Assembly: GCF_900103665.1 (NCBI RefSeq)
Contig: NZ_FNGY01000012.1
Location: 186,001-250,000, forward strand
Direction: 5' to 3'
From: Pedobacter steynii
GTDB lineage: Bacteria; Bacteroidota; Bacteroidia; Sphingobacteriales; Sphingobacteriaceae
DNA length: 64,000 nucleotides
The notes under the pieces are model-generated. The model ran no database searches, was not told the origin of the DNA, and was given only the letters and a program-made list of their open reading frames with translations. A program made the translations under genes and the position numbers. Shown one piece after another: positions 36,420 through 45,421 of this stretch (positions are counted from its first letter, which is position 1; every line of letters begins with the position of its first letter).

Positions 36420-37703
36420 ATGTACCGCATCTTGTTCCTGTTTTTTCTTTTCTGGACTCCGGTATTACTGAGAGGGCAAACTGTGGTGGTGATCAGGGTC
36501 GATGGTACCATTAATCCGGTTTCGGCTGCTTTTATTCATCATGGGATTGAAAAGGCAAAAATGGAAAAAGCAGTATGTCTGATTATTCAGCTGAATACCC
36601 CCGGGGGCTTGTTGCAATCCACACGTACTATTGTGAGTGATATATTGGTGTCACCGGTTCCGGTGGTTGTTTATGTTTCTCCTTCCGGAGCACATGCCGG
36701 TTCTGCAGGGGTTTTTATTACCCTTGCAGCGCATATCGCCGCTATGGCACCCGGGACTAATATTGGTGCAGCACATCCCATCAACCTTATTGGAAAGGCC
36801 GATTCGGTGATGAACATCAAAGCGACGAATGATGCGGCGGCCTTTATCCGGAGTATCGCAGAAAAACGAAAACGCAATCTGGAATGGTCGGAAGAGGCGG
36901 TAAGAAATAGCTTGTCGATTACAGAGAATGAAGCCCTCAAAAAAGGGGTGATCGATGTGATCGCATTGGATGAAATGACACTGCTTAACCAGATCAATGG
37001 CAGAAAGGTAAGCCTGAATTCCAGCGAGGTTACGCTCCATACCAGGGGAGCGAAGATTCACTATGTGGAGATGAGCAGCTCCGACCGGCTTCTTGACTTC
37101 ATCAGTAATCCCGATGTTGCCTATATTTTATTAATGCTTGGGTTATTTGGATTGTATTTTGAATTATTCAATCCCGGTGCAATTTTGCCGGGAGTGGTTG
37201 GAGTCATCGGTCTGGTATTGGCTTTTTATGCTATGAATACCCTGCCTGTGAATTATGCCGGATTGATATTAATTGTCTTTGCGCTCATCCTGTTCCTGCT
37301 GGAAGTTAAAGTGGTTAGCCACGGGGTGCTGGTGATAAGCGGGATTGTTTCCCTATTGCTCGGTTCCATCATGTTGTTCAAATCAAGTTCTTCCTTAGAT
37401 ATGGTTGAAATTTCAACAGGAATCCTGCTTTCGGTTACGGCGATCAGCTCGATCTTCTTTCTATATGTGATTGGAATGGGATTGAGGGCGCAGCGGTTAA
37501 GCCCCGTTGTGGGTGTTAATGAATTATTGGGGTTAACGGGGGAGACTTTGAGTGTCTTGGATCCCCTTGGTCAGTTGCAAATCAATGGGGAAGTATGGAC
37601 GGCAGAGTCGGTAAAAGGGGAAATTAATAAGGGAGAACTGGTAAAAGTAATTAAGGTGAAGGGGCTTACTTTGTTTGTAGAGCCGCTTGGACCTGCACTA
37701 TAA
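36420..37703 (+). CDS. NfeD-type membrane-bound ClpP-class serine protease
   Basis: The protein has 427 aa. After a signal peptide (ending near LLRGQ) there is a ClpP/crotonase-fold protease domain (about 22-225) with the nucleophile Ser in SGAHAGSAGVFIT. The probable general-base Lys lies in the IAEKRKRNLEW helix. Four membrane helices follow (about 230-365), then a C-terminal NfeD OB-fold domain (about 375-427, LLGLTGETLSVLDPLGQL). Long NfeD proteins are encoded with a slipin partner and cleave its hydrophobic tail (shown for Pyrococcus PH1510/PH1511). The partner follows here after 25 bp. The role is probably membrane quality control. Confidence 0.91.
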   Translation: MYRILFLFFLFWTPVLLRGQTVVVIRVDGTINPVSAAFIHHGIEKAKMEKAVCLIIQLNTPGGLLQSTRTIVSDILVSPVPVVVYVSPSGAHAGSAGVFITLAAHIAAMAPGTNIGAAHPINLIGKADSVMNIKATNDAAAFIRSIAEKRKRNLEWSEEAVRNSLSITENEALKKGVIDVIALDEMTLLNQINGRKVSLNSSEVTLHTRGAKIHYVEMSSSDRLLDFISNPDVAYILLMLGLFGLYFELFNPGAILPGVVGVIGLVLAFYAMNTLPVNYAGLILIVFALILFLLEVKVVSHGVLVISGIVSLLLGSIMLFKSSSSLDMVEISTGILLSVTAISSIFFLYVIGMGLRAQRLSPVVGVNELLGLTGETLSVLDPLGQLQINGEVWTAESVKGEINKGELVKVIKVKGLTLFVEPLGPAL

Positions 37704-37728
37704 TTTTTTTAAAAAAAAAGGAGGTATT

Positions 37729-38526
37729 ATGTTCTACAATGTATTTGCTATTGTGTTCGTGTTTTTTGTCATCATGATTCTTTCCAGCGCGATCCGGATA
37801 CTTCGCGAATATGAACGCGGGGTTGTTTTCCGCTTAGGCCGTGTGCTGGAAAGAGGAGCAAAAGGGCCGGGCCTTATCCTGCTGATTCCTTTTATCGATA
37901 AAATGGTCAGGATATCGCTGCGGATTGTAGTCATGGATGTACCGCCTCAGGATGTCATCACCAGGGATAATGTGTCTATTAAGGTAAATGCTGTCATTTA
38001 CTTTCGGGTCATAGACCCTCAAAAGGCAGTTGTAGAAGTCGAGAACTTCTTAACGGCTACTTCTCAGTTTTCCCAAACGACCCTGCGTAGTGTATTGGGG
38101 CAATCTGAACTTGATGACCTGCTTTCACAGCGGGATAAAATTAACCTCATCTTACAACAGATCATCGATTTAAAAACGGAACCCTGGGGGATCAAGGTGA
38201 CTGCTGTTGAGGTGAAACAAATAGACCTTCCTCAGGAAATGCAACGGGCGATGGCGAAACAGGCAGAAGCAGAACGTGAACGTCGTTCGAAAGTGATTTC
38301 TGCTGAAGGGGAATACCAGGCTTCACAGCGTTTGTCTGACGCGGCAAAAATTTTAAGTGAACAACCGAGTGCGCTTACTTTACGTTATTTGCAAACCCTG
38401 CGTGAAATTGCGACAGAAAATAATTCAACCACGATTTTCCCCGTTCCAATTGACCTTTTAAAACCGTTTATGCAGCCTTCTGTAACGGTTCACCCCGCTG
38501 AGGAAAAACCCTTGAAGGAGGAATGA
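37729..38526 (+). CDS. Slipin/stomatin-like SPFH protein
   Basis: The protein has 265 aa. One N-terminal membrane hairpin or helix (FAIVFVFFVIMILSSAI) is followed by the SPFH/band-7 domain (LREYERGVVFRLGRVLERGA, RDNVSIKVNAVIYFRVIDP). A coiled-coil segment (MAKQAEAERERRSKVISAEG) and a short C-terminus come last. The start at 37729 is supported by AAAGGAGGT just upstream; an in-frame ATG at 37687 lies inside nfeD without such a site. It forms an operon with the NfeD protease that probably processes it. Confidence 0.93.
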   Translation: MFYNVFAIVFVFFVIMILSSAIRILREYERGVVFRLGRVLERGAKGPGLILLIPFIDKMVRISLRIVVMDVPPQDVITRDNVSIKVNAVIYFRVIDPQKAVVEVENFLTATSQFSQTTLRSVLGQSELDDLLSQRDKINLILQQIIDLKTEPWGIKVTAVEVKQIDLPQEMQRAMAKQAEAERERRSKVISAEGEYQASQRLSDAAKILSEQPSALTLRYLQTLREIATENNSTTIFPVPIDLLKPFMQPSVTVHPAEEKPLKEE

Positions 38527-38533
38527 CGCGTTT

Positions 38534-38965
38534 TTAGTCCTCGTCAACCACGACAGTTACTGTCTTATCTAATTTGATGGTATGGAGTACCCTGGTCTTT
38601 TCGCTATATACGACTACCCTGGTCTCATCCAGGTATTGGATCAGCCGGTAAGGAGAAGAGATCTGTACATATCTCCATTGGGTATAGAATTGTTCTGAAA
38701 GTATTTTTTCCTGTGGTAAGTAGGTGATGACAATCTCAATATCTGCGACCTTATCGATAAAGAAATATTCATTTGTTTTCAATACCTGTTGCGATGCAGG
38801 CTTGCTGTTGAGCTCTTTAATGGCAGTTTCCCTTAAAGCACTGGAAGACTGACTGGGATTTCTGTTGATCACATCTACAATCAGGTTATTCACTTCATTT
38901 TTAGTGGCCAGAAATTTTCCGTTCCCTGTTTTGATAATTTTAAAAAAGATTCTGAGTGGTTTCAT
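38534..38965 (-). CDS. Uncharacterised small protein
   Basis: The protein has 143 aa when started at MKPLRIFFKI (38963-38965). The frame stays open for 51 codons upstream, but that part has low-complexity, AT-rich coding unlike a protein. The protein is soluble and mixed alpha/beta, with a basic N-terminus (RIFFKIIKTGNGKFLATKNE) and an acidic C-terminal end (TVVVDED). It contains no motif I recognise. It converges with the slipin gene (7-bp gap) and is divergent from sucD. Confidence 0.7.
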   Translation of the reverse strand: MKPLRIFFKIIKTGNGKFLATKNEVNNLIVDVINRNPSQSSSALRETAIKELNSKPASQQVLKTNEYFFIDKVADIEIVITYLPQEKILSEQFYTQWRYVQISSPYRLIQYLDETRVVVYSEKTRVLHTIKLDKTVTVVVDED

Positions 38966-39111
38966 TGCGGGAATTTGTTTTGTGCAAAGAAAGAAGTATT
39001 TGCATTTCCCGGCGAAAATATTTGAGTAAATGTCGGGGGCTAAGGCTGGAACCTGTATAGATTGCCCTTTTTGTAGAAAAAAAATCGATTGTAATAAAAA
39101 TGGTAATGCAT

Positions 39112-39142
39112 TTGACAATCCATTTCAATTAGCTTAGATTTG
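39112..39142 (+). promoter_or_regulatory. Bacteroidota-type promoter of sucD
   Basis: TTG at 39112-39114 and TAGATTTG at 39135-39142 match the -33 (TTTG) and -7 (TAnnTTTG) elements with 20 bp between them. The sucD ATG follows 19 bp after the -7 element. Confidence 0.7.
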
Positions 39143-39161
39143 CACAAAAAAAAATAGATAC

Positions 39162-40046
39162 ATGAGTGTTTTAGTAAATAAGGATTCAAAAGTTATTGTT
39201 CAGGGTTTTACTGGAAATGAGGGTACTTATCATGCCTCTCAAATGATAGATTACGGAACTAACGTTGTTGGTGGTGTAACGCCAGGCAAAGGTGGCCAGA
39301 CTCATTTAGACAGGCCCGTATTTAATACGGTAAAAGATGCGGTTGATAAAGCCGGTGCCAATGTATCTATCATTTTCGTTCCTCCGGCTTTTGCTGCAGA
39401 TGCCATTATGGAAGCTGCTGAAGCAGGAATTAAAGTTATCGTTTGTATTACTGAAGGTATCCCTACAAAGGATATGATTCAGGTAAAAGAATATATTTCT
39501 GACAGGGATTGTCGTTTAATCGGTCCAAACTGCCCGGGTATCATCACTGCTGACGAAGCTAAAATTGGTATTATGCCAGGTTTTATCTTCAAAAAAGGTA
39601 CAGTTGGTGTGGTATCTAAATCAGGTACTTTGACTTACGAAGCCGTTGATCAGGTAGTTAAAGCAGGTTTGGGAATTACTACAGCTATCGGTATCGGTGG
39701 TGACCCAATCATTGGTACAACTACTAAAGAAGCGGTTGAATTGTTGATGAATGATCCTGAAACTGAAGGTATTATCATGATCGGTGAAATCGGTGGTGGT
39801 ATGGAAGCTGAAGCAGCGCTTTGGATCAAAGAACACGGTACTAAACCAGTTGTAGGATTCATCGCCGGACAAACTGCGCCTCCGGGACGTAGAATGGGCC
39901 ATGCTGGTGCAATCGTTGGTGGTGCTGATGATACTGCTGCAGCAAAAATGAAAATTATGGCTGAATGTGGTATCCGTGTAGTAGAAAGTCCTGCTGAAAT
40001 CGGTGATGCAATGGCTGAACTATTGGCTGAACCATTGAAGAAATAA
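39162..40046 (+). CDS. sucD: Succinate--CoA ligase, alpha subunit
   Basis: The protein has 294 aa, standard length. The N-terminal CoA-binding Rossmann domain contains VQGFTGNEGTYHA and GVTPGKGGQTH. The C-terminal ligase domain has the active-site phosphohistidine in GRRMGHAGAIVGG at about 240-252. It converts succinyl-CoA to succinate with nucleotide triphosphate formation in the TCA cycle. The beta subunit gene sucC is not adjacent, so the two subunits are encoded at separate loci, as in several Bacteroidota. It is monocistronic, with its own promoter and terminator. Confidence 0.96.
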   Translation: MSVLVNKDSKVIVQGFTGNEGTYHASQMIDYGTNVVGGVTPGKGGQTHLDRPVFNTVKDAVDKAGANVSIIFVPPAFAADAIMEAAEAGIKVIVCITEGIPTKDMIQVKEYISDRDCRLIGPNCPGIITADEAKIGIMPGFIFKKGTVGVVSKSGTLTYEAVDQVVKAGLGITTAIGIGGDPIIGTTTKEAVELLMNDPETEGIIMIGEIGGGMEAEAALWIKEHGTKPVVGFIAGQTAPPGRRMGHAGAIVGGADDTAAAKMKIMAECGIRVVESPAEIGDAMAELLAEPLKK

Positions 40047-40068
40047 GAAGATCTTCTTGTATAAATTC

Positions 40069-40101
40069 AAAAGCTCTGGTGAATTTCATCGGAGCTTTTT
40101 T
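40069..40101 (+). terminator. Terminator after sucD
   Basis: AAAAGCTC at 40069-40076 pairs with GAGCTTTT at 40092-40099, with further pairing inside (GTGAA/TTTCATC), and is followed by a T-run. Confidence 0.8.
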
Positions 40102-40203
40102 TATTGGGATAAGTTTCTGGGATAAGGATGACCAAATTATGGCAGAGTACTAAAACTATGAAAAGACTTTAGCCGTATATTGTATAAAATAGAGGAGATG
40201 CAT

Positions 40204-40683
40204 ATGAAGACCCTGATCAACAAAACATTTATACTGGCAGGTTTGTTAGTTTTAACCAGCCTGATGGCTTGCGCCCAGCAGCAGAAAAAAGAAGATTCAA
40301 AAAAAACAACCAGGAATATGGAGTGGAATAAATTAACCAAAGAAGAAGAGGATGTGATTGTACGTAAGGGTACTGAATATCCGGGTACAGGGAAACTGTT
40401 GAATAACAAGGAAAAGGGCACCTATATCTGCAGACGTTGTAATGCGCCATTGTACCGTTCTGAGTCGAAATTTGAGTCGGAATGCGGGTGGCCAAGTTTC
40501 GACGATGAGATCAAAGGTGCGGTGGAAAGAATCGCTGATGCAGATGGCATGCGAACAGAGATTGTATGTGCAAATTGTAAGGCTCACCTGGGTCACGTAT
40601 TTATTGGAGAAGGCTTCACCGCTAAAAATACACGTAACTGTGTGAACTCGGTCTCCATGAGTTTTGTGCCAGATAAGAAATAG
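40204..40683 (+). CDS. msrB: Peptide-methionine (R)-S-oxide reductase, lipoprotein form
   Basis: The protein has 159 aa. The ATG at 40204 is chosen because GAGGAG lies 6 bp upstream; in-frame ATGs at 40180 and 40198 are alternatives. A lipoprotein signal has its lipobox at LMACAQQ. The MsrB domain shows the two zinc CxxC pairs (CRRC, CANC), the CGWPSF motif, HLGHVF and the catalytic Cys in NTRNCVNSVSMSF. It repairs oxidised methionine in envelope proteins. The membrane anchoring implies a periplasmic location, so it needs a reductant such as a TlpA-like protein. Confidence 0.93.
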   Translation: MKTLINKTFILAGLLVLTSLMACAQQQKKEDSKKTTRNMEWNKLTKEEEDVIVRKGTEYPGTGKLLNNKEKGTYICRRCNAPLYRSESKFESECGWPSFDDEIKGAVERIADADGMRTEIVCANCKAHLGHVFIGEGFTAKNTRNCVNSVSMSFVPDKK

Positions 40684-40708
40684 TTTATTTTATAATGATA
40701 TTGCTATG

Positions 40709-40740
40709 ATGCCCGATGATAACTTGTCGGGCATTTCTTG
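40709..40740 (+). terminator. Terminator after msrB
   Basis: ATGCCCGA at 40709-40716 pairs with TCGGGCAT at 40727-40734 around a 10-base loop and is followed by TTCTTG. The T-run is weak. Confidence 0.5.
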
Positions 40741-40792
40741 TTTATCCGGGGGGAGTTTGCTTATGTTTGTCCTTTCACCAACAATTGTAAAT

Positions 40793-41191
40793 ATGAAGTA
40801 TTGTTTATTTTTATGTTTTATGTTGTCTTTCGCGGGCATCTCTGCCCGGGAAAATTTCAGGAAGCAAGAGACAGAAGCAGACTCCACTGTTCGTACAAAA
40901 ACAGGATATGCTACTTATTATGCCCGGAAATTTGAAGGACGCAAAACAACGAGTGGGGTGAGGTACCGTGCGAATAAAATGACTGCTGCACATTTGTCAT
41001 TACCTTTCGGAACTGTAGTAAAAGTAACCAATTTATCTAACGGTAAATCTGTCGATGTAAAGGTAAACGACAGAGGTCCGCATAGTAAAAAATACATCAT
41101 CGATCTTTCCGCAGGCGCAGCAAAAAAACTGGGCTTCTACAGGATGGGACATTCAAAGGTAGAGATCAGCTACCAGCTTCACAGAGAATAG
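40793..41191 (+). CDS. RlpA-like septal ring lytic transglycosylase family protein
   Basis: The protein has 132 aa from ATG 40793, which gives a proper signal peptide (MKYCLFLCFMLSFAGISA). An earlier ATG at 40664 would overlap msrB. The double-psi beta-barrel domain follows (GYATYYARKFEGRKTTSG), with the conserved catalytic-type residues in VKVNDRGPHSKKYIIDLS. RlpA proteins act on denuded glycan strands in the cell wall. The SPOR domain present in many RlpA proteins is absent. Confidence 0.88.
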   Translation: MKYCLFLCFMLSFAGISARENFRKQETEADSTVRTKTGYATYYARKFEGRKTTSGVRYRANKMTAAHLSLPFGTVVKVTNLSNGKSVDVKVNDRGPHSKKYIIDLSAGAAKKLGFYRMGHSKVEISYQLHRE

Positions 41192-41570
41192 CTTTTTTAA
41201 CTTTAAAGCGGCTATAGTCAGTTTCCTAATATTTATTAACATTGCGGCCAAAGTTCCGGAATTGAAAAAAAGAAATAAATACCAATTTTCAAGGTAACTG
41301 GTATGTCAAATTCTGTTCAACGTGTTGATAAATATGACCGCTTGTTAACAACTTATGTACACGAATCAAGGTCCCAGACTTTATATTTGTTATTACAAAG
41401 TTCTTTAATAAATCACATCCAGATTTTTAGTTAAAGGTTTAATATTTAGTTGCTTAAGGTTGTTATAAGATTCGATTTCTTTTCATCTTTTTTAAACTAG
41501 GTATGGATTGCACGGCTGCTGGAATTTTTAAAGACTTTTCAATTATCCTATACATTTACCTATTAAAAAG
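41192..41570 (+). promoter_or_regulatory. Upstream region of nrdB
   Basis: This 379-bp region has no gene. It contains TATATTTG (41382-41389), a perfect -7 element, about 180 bp before the nrdB start. Just upstream are two DnaA-box-like 9-mers spaced 11 bp: TTGTTAACA (41342-41350) and TTATGTACA (41353-41361). An inverted repeat ATACCA/TGGTAT spans about 41279-41304. The long leader may carry regulation of ribonucleotide reductase. Confidence 0.5.
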
Positions 41571-42551
41571 ATGCTTATGCAAGAAGAAGAAGTATTATTA
41601 AAAGAAAACAAAGATCGTTTTGTTCTTTTGCCGATTAAATATCCTGAAATCTGGGAAATGTATAAGAAGAGTGAAGCAAGTTTTTGGACGGCAGAGGAAA
41701 TCGACCTTTCGGATGATCAGAAGCATTGGGACAATCTTAATGATGGTGAAAGACACTTTATTTCTCATATTTTAGCCTTCTTCTCTGCCAGCGACGGAAT
41801 TGTAAATGAAAACCTTGCAGTGAACTTTATGAGTGAAGTTCAGCTTCCGGAAGCACGTTGCTTCTATGGGTTTCAAATCATGATGGAAAATATCCACTCT
41901 GAGACTTACGCCTTACTGATCGATACCTATATCAAAGATCCTGACGAAAAAGACAGGTTATTCCATGCCATAGAAACTGTTCCTTGTGTAAAGAGGAAAG
42001 CAGAATGGGCCTTGCGCTGGATTGACAACGGAAATTTTGCCGAACGTTTGGTTGCTTTTGCTGCGGTAGAAGGAATCTTCTTCAGTGGTAGCTTCTGCTC
42101 CATCTTCTGGTTGAAGAAACGTGGATTAATGCCGGGATTAACTTTCAGTAATGAGCTGATCTCAAGAGATGAAGGTTCACACTGTGAATTTGCCTGTCTG
42201 TTGTACGGTATGCTTAAAAATAAACTGAGCGAAGAGCAGGTTCATGGCATCATCCGCGATGCGGTTGAAATTGAAAAAGAATTTGTGACGGATGCACTTC
42301 CGGTAGCATTGATCGGAATGAACGCGAAGCTGATGTCTCAGTACATCGAGTTTGTGGCCGACAGATGGTTGCAGGAATTGGGATATACCAAAATATATAA
42401 TGCGACAAATCCGTTTGATTTTATGGAGATGATCTCTCTTCAGGGAAAAACCAACTTCTTTGAGAAAAGAGTAGGGGATTACCAGAAGAGCGGCGTGCTG
42501 ACTTCAACAGAAGATAAAGCAGCAGCATTCTCCTTAGACGACGACTTTTAA
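41571..42551 (+). CDS. nrdB: Class Ia ribonucleoside-diphosphate reductase, beta subunit
   Basis: The protein has 326 aa. Di-iron ligands and the tyrosyl radical are visible: helix FISHILAFFSASDGIVNENL, then QIMMENIHSETY, where the E-x2-H-x3-Y spacing matches the E. coli E115/H118/Y122 cluster. SRDEGSHCEFACL holds the second carboxylate/His set. The radical Tyr is present, so this is a standard class I enzyme rather than a Tyr-less variant. A second ATG at 41577 (MQEEEVLL) may be the true start. The alpha subunit gene follows by 73 bp. Confidence 0.96.
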   Translation: MLMQEEEVLLKENKDRFVLLPIKYPEIWEMYKKSEASFWTAEEIDLSDDQKHWDNLNDGERHFISHILAFFSASDGIVNENLAVNFMSEVQLPEARCFYGFQIMMENIHSETYALLIDTYIKDPDEKDRLFHAIETVPCVKRKAEWALRWIDNGNFAERLVAFAAVEGIFFSGSFCSIFWLKKRGLMPGLTFSNELISRDEGSHCEFACLLYGMLKNKLSEEQVHGIIRDAVEIEKEFVTDALPVALIGMNAKLMSQYIEFVADRWLQELGYTKIYNATNPFDFMEMISLQGKTNFFEKRVGDYQKSGVLTSTEDKAAAFSLDDDF

Positions 42552-42624
42552 ATAATTAGAAATTTGGTGCCGATGCTGACTTGCTCATCACAAGCCGATA
42601 TGCACCTTTAAATACCTGAAAAAT

Positions 42625-45003
42625 ATGTTTGTAATAAAAAGAGATGGCCGTAAAGAAGCGGTAAGATTTGATAAGATCACCGCTCGTATCGAAAAATTAT
42701 GTTATGGTTTTAACGTCGAACTGGTGGATCCGATCGATGTGGCTAAAAAGGTAATCGAAGGTTTATATGATGGAGTAACTACCTCAGAGCTGGATAACCT
42801 TGCCGCTGAAACTGCAGCTTCTTTAACCACAAAGCATCCTGATTACGCTTTACTGGCTTCCCGTATTGCTGTTTCCAATCTGCATAAAAACACGACAAAA
42901 TCGTTCTCAAAAACGATGGAAATGTTGTATCTGTATGTAGATTCCAAAACAGATAAAAATGCGTCATTAATTGCTGATGATGTATGGGAAGTGATTAAAG
43001 AGCATGCAGATATTCTTGACAGTACCATCATTTACGACAGAGATTTTGGTTTTGATTACTTCGGTTTCAAAACATTAGAGAAATCATATCTGTTGAAAAT
43101 TGAAGGTCAGATTGTAGAACGTCCTCAGCATTTATTCATGAGGGTTTCTGTAGGTATCCATAAAGGAGATATCGACAGCGTAATCAAAACTTACAACCTG
43201 ATGAGTGAGCGTTGGTTTACACATGCGACACCAACCTTGTTTAATGCGGCTACACCAAAACCTCAAATGTCTTCTTGTTTCTTATTAACGATGCAGGATG
43301 ATAGTATTGAAGGTATTTATGATACTTTAAAACAAACGGCTAAGATCTCACAAAGTGCAGGTGGTATCGGACTGAGCATTCACAATATCCGCGCAACAGG
43401 TTCTTATATTGGTGGTACCAATGGAACAAGCAACGGTATCGTTCCAATGTTAAAAGTGTTCAATGATACTGCACGTTACGTAGATCAGGGTGGAGGTAAA
43501 CGTAAAGGTGCCTTTGCAATTTACTTAGAGCCTTGGCATGCAGATGTATTCAGTTTCCTTGACCTGCGTAAAAACCATGGTAAAGAAGAACTTCGTGCCC
43601 GTGATTTATTCTATGCACTTTGGGTTTGTGACTTGTTCATGAAACGTGTGGAAGAGAATGCAGACTGGAGTTTATTCTGTCCGCATGAAGCTCCGGGATT
43701 AGCGGATTGTTTCGGTAAAGAATTTGAAGATTTATACGAGCGTTACGAACAAGAAGGAAGAGCCCGTAAAACAATCAAAGCTCAGGAATTATGGTTCGCC
43801 ATTCTGGATTCACAGATTGAAACCGGTACTCCTTATTTGTTGTATAAAGATGCTGCCAACAGTAAATCAAATCAGCAAAACCTGGGTACGATCAAAAGTT
43901 CCAACCTTTGTACTGAGATCATTGAGTATACCTCTAAAGATGAAGTTGCGGTATGTAACTTAGCTTCACTGGCTTTACCAAGATACGTGATCAATGGTGA
44001 GTTCGATCACCAGAGATTGTATGATGTAACTTATCAGGCGACTTTGAACCTGAATAAAATCATCGATTATAACTATTACCCTGTTGAAGAGGCTAAAAAT
44101 TCCAACATGCGCCACAGACCAATTGGTTTAGGTGTGCAGGGATTGGCGGATGCCTTTATCTTAATGCGTTTACCTTTCGAAAGCGAAGGTGCACGTGAAT
44201 TGAATAAAGAAATTTTCGAAACCATCTATTTCGCAGCAATGACTGCTTCACATGATCTTGCGGTAGTTAATGGCCCTTACCAGACTTTTAAAGGATCTCC
44301 TTTATCGAAAGGTAAATTCCAGTTTGACCTTTGGGATGTGAAACCAAGCAGCAACCGTTGGGATTGGGAAACATTACGCAAGAAAGTAGTAAAAGATGGG
44401 GTGTATAACTCACTGTTAGTAGCACCAATGCCTACTGCTTCTACTTCACAGATCCTAGGTAACAATGAGTGCTTTGAGCCTTATACTTCTAACATCTATA
44501 CCAGAAGGGTATTGAGCGGAGAGTTCATCGTTGTGAACAAACACTTGTTGAAAGATCTTGTTGCTTTAGGTCTTTGGACCCCTGCAATGAAAGACAGGAT
44601 CATTTTGGCGAACGGTTCTATCCAGGACATCGCTGAGATCCCTGATTATATCAAAGAATTGTACAAAACAGTTTGGGAGATTAAAATGCGTAGCATTATT
44701 GACATGGCTGCCGACAGAGGTGCTTATATCTGTCAGTCGCAATCCCTGAACTTGTTTATCAATGCACCGAATACTTCGAAACTGACTTCAATGCATTTCT
44801 ACGCATGGAAGAAAGGATTGAAAACCGGTATGTATTACTTACGTACACAAGCGGCTTCTCAGGCAGTTAAATTTACTGTAGAGAACCAGGCTGGTAAAAA
44901 TATGGAGCCGGTAATTCCGGAGCATATCGAGCAGGTAGTGGAAGAAATCACTGACGGACCGGTTTGTTCAATGGAAGAAGGCTGCATCAGCTGTTCAGGT
45001 TAA
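42625..45003 (+). CDS. nrdA: Ribonucleoside-diphosphate reductase, alpha subunit
   Basis: The protein has 792 aa. An N-terminal ATP-cone (about 1-90, MFVIKRDGRKEAVRFDKITA) provides allosteric activity control by ATP/dATP. The ten-stranded barrel has substrate-site Cys residues in MSSCFLLTM and the thiyl-radical Cys in SSNLCTEI. The C-terminal tail holds the redox-shuttle cysteines (CSMEEGCISCSG). It reduces NDPs to dNDPs with NrdB. It ends in a strong terminator immediately before the DnaA-box-rich region, so nucleotide supply and a putative replication control site are neighbours. Confidence 0.97.
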   Translation: MFVIKRDGRKEAVRFDKITARIEKLCYGFNVELVDPIDVAKKVIEGLYDGVTTSELDNLAAETAASLTTKHPDYALLASRIAVSNLHKNTTKSFSKTMEMLYLYVDSKTDKNASLIADDVWEVIKEHADILDSTIIYDRDFGFDYFGFKTLEKSYLLKIEGQIVERPQHLFMRVSVGIHKGDIDSVIKTYNLMSERWFTHATPTLFNAATPKPQMSSCFLLTMQDDSIEGIYDTLKQTAKISQSAGGIGLSIHNIRATGSYIGGTNGTSNGIVPMLKVFNDTARYVDQGGGKRKGAFAIYLEPWHADVFSFLDLRKNHGKEELRARDLFYALWVCDLFMKRVEENADWSLFCPHEAPGLADCFGKEFEDLYERYEQEGRARKTIKAQELWFAILDSQIETGTPYLLYKDAANSKSNQQNLGTIKSSNLCTEIIEYTSKDEVAVCNLASLALPRYVINGEFDHQRLYDVTYQATLNLNKIIDYNYYPVEEAKNSNMRHRPIGLGVQGLADAFILMRLPFESEGARELNKEIFETIYFAAMTASHDLAVVNGPYQTFKGSPLSKGKFQFDLWDVKPSSNRWDWETLRKKVVKDGVYNSLLVAPMPTASTSQILGNNECFEPYTSNIYTRRVLSGEFIVVNKHLLKDLVALGLWTPAMKDRIILANGSIQDIAEIPDYIKELYKTVWEIKMRSIIDMAADRGAYICQSQSLNLFINAPNTSKLTSMHFYAWKKGLKTGMYYLRTQAASQAVKFTVENQAGKNMEPVIPEHIEQVVEEITDGPVCSMEEGCISCSG

Positions 45004-45025
45004 TTCCTTCTAACAATTAATATAT

Positions 45026-45056
45026 AAGGGGTAAGATTTCATCTTGCCCCTTTTTT
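45026..45056 (+). terminator. Terminator after nrdA
   Basis: AAGGGGtAAGAT at 45026-45037 pairs with ATCTTgCCCCTT at 45041-45052 (3-base loop) and is followed by TTTTTTG. Confidence 0.88.
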
Positions 45057-45087
45057 GTATATGAGTTATCCACATTCAAGAAATGGG

Positions 45088-45236
45088 TTGTGAACAGCTT
45101 GTAAACATGTTATGTCTTGTTTTTTCACATTTAAAACATGATTATTCACGCTTATTAACGGTTTTGCATAGTTTGCTAACAGGTTCTTAACGCGTTCCCC
45201 ACAGCATATTTACCGTTTCCCACATAGTTATCCACA
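45088..45236 (+). repeat. DnaA-box array block A
   Basis: Box starts are at 45088 (TTGTGAACA), 45099 (TTGTAAACA), 45121 (TTTTTCACA), 45142, 45152, 45173 (TTGCTAACA), 45184 (TTCTTAACG), 45195 (TTCCCCACA), 45216 (TTTCCCACA) and 45228 (TTATCCACA). Spacing is mostly 10-11 bp or its double, with the final step 12 bp. This block is the most degenerate but ends in a perfect consensus box. Confidence 0.6.
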
Positions 45237-45260
45237 TGCTTTATGTCAGGTGCTTTTCAC

Positions 45261-45421
45261 TTATTCACCTGTTTTCCACGTCACATTATTAGTTCCTCAC
45301 AGCAATGAAAAGTTACTCACAGGTTCCCCACAGGTAGTGACTGGGTTACCCACAGTTTACAAACATACTATTCACAGGTTCCTCACAGCTTGTCAACAGG
45401 TTCCCCACAGGGTTATCAACA
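45261..45421 (+). repeat. DnaA-box array block B
   Basis: Box starts are at 45261, 45272, 45293 (TTCCTCACA), 45313 (TTACTCACA), 45324 (TTCCCCACA), 45346 (TTACCCACA), 45357, 45368 (CTATTCACA), 45379 (TTCCTCACA), 45390 (TTGTCAACA), 45401 (TTCCCCACA) and 45413 (TTATCAACA). From 45346 to 45401 the step is exactly 11 bp six boxes in a row, and the last step is 12. Confidence 0.7.

Noticed and set aside
36651..37061. 136-codon minus-strand frame inside nfeD
   Set aside because: It is antisense to the conserved NfeD protease domain and has an unnatural Cys/His-rich composition.
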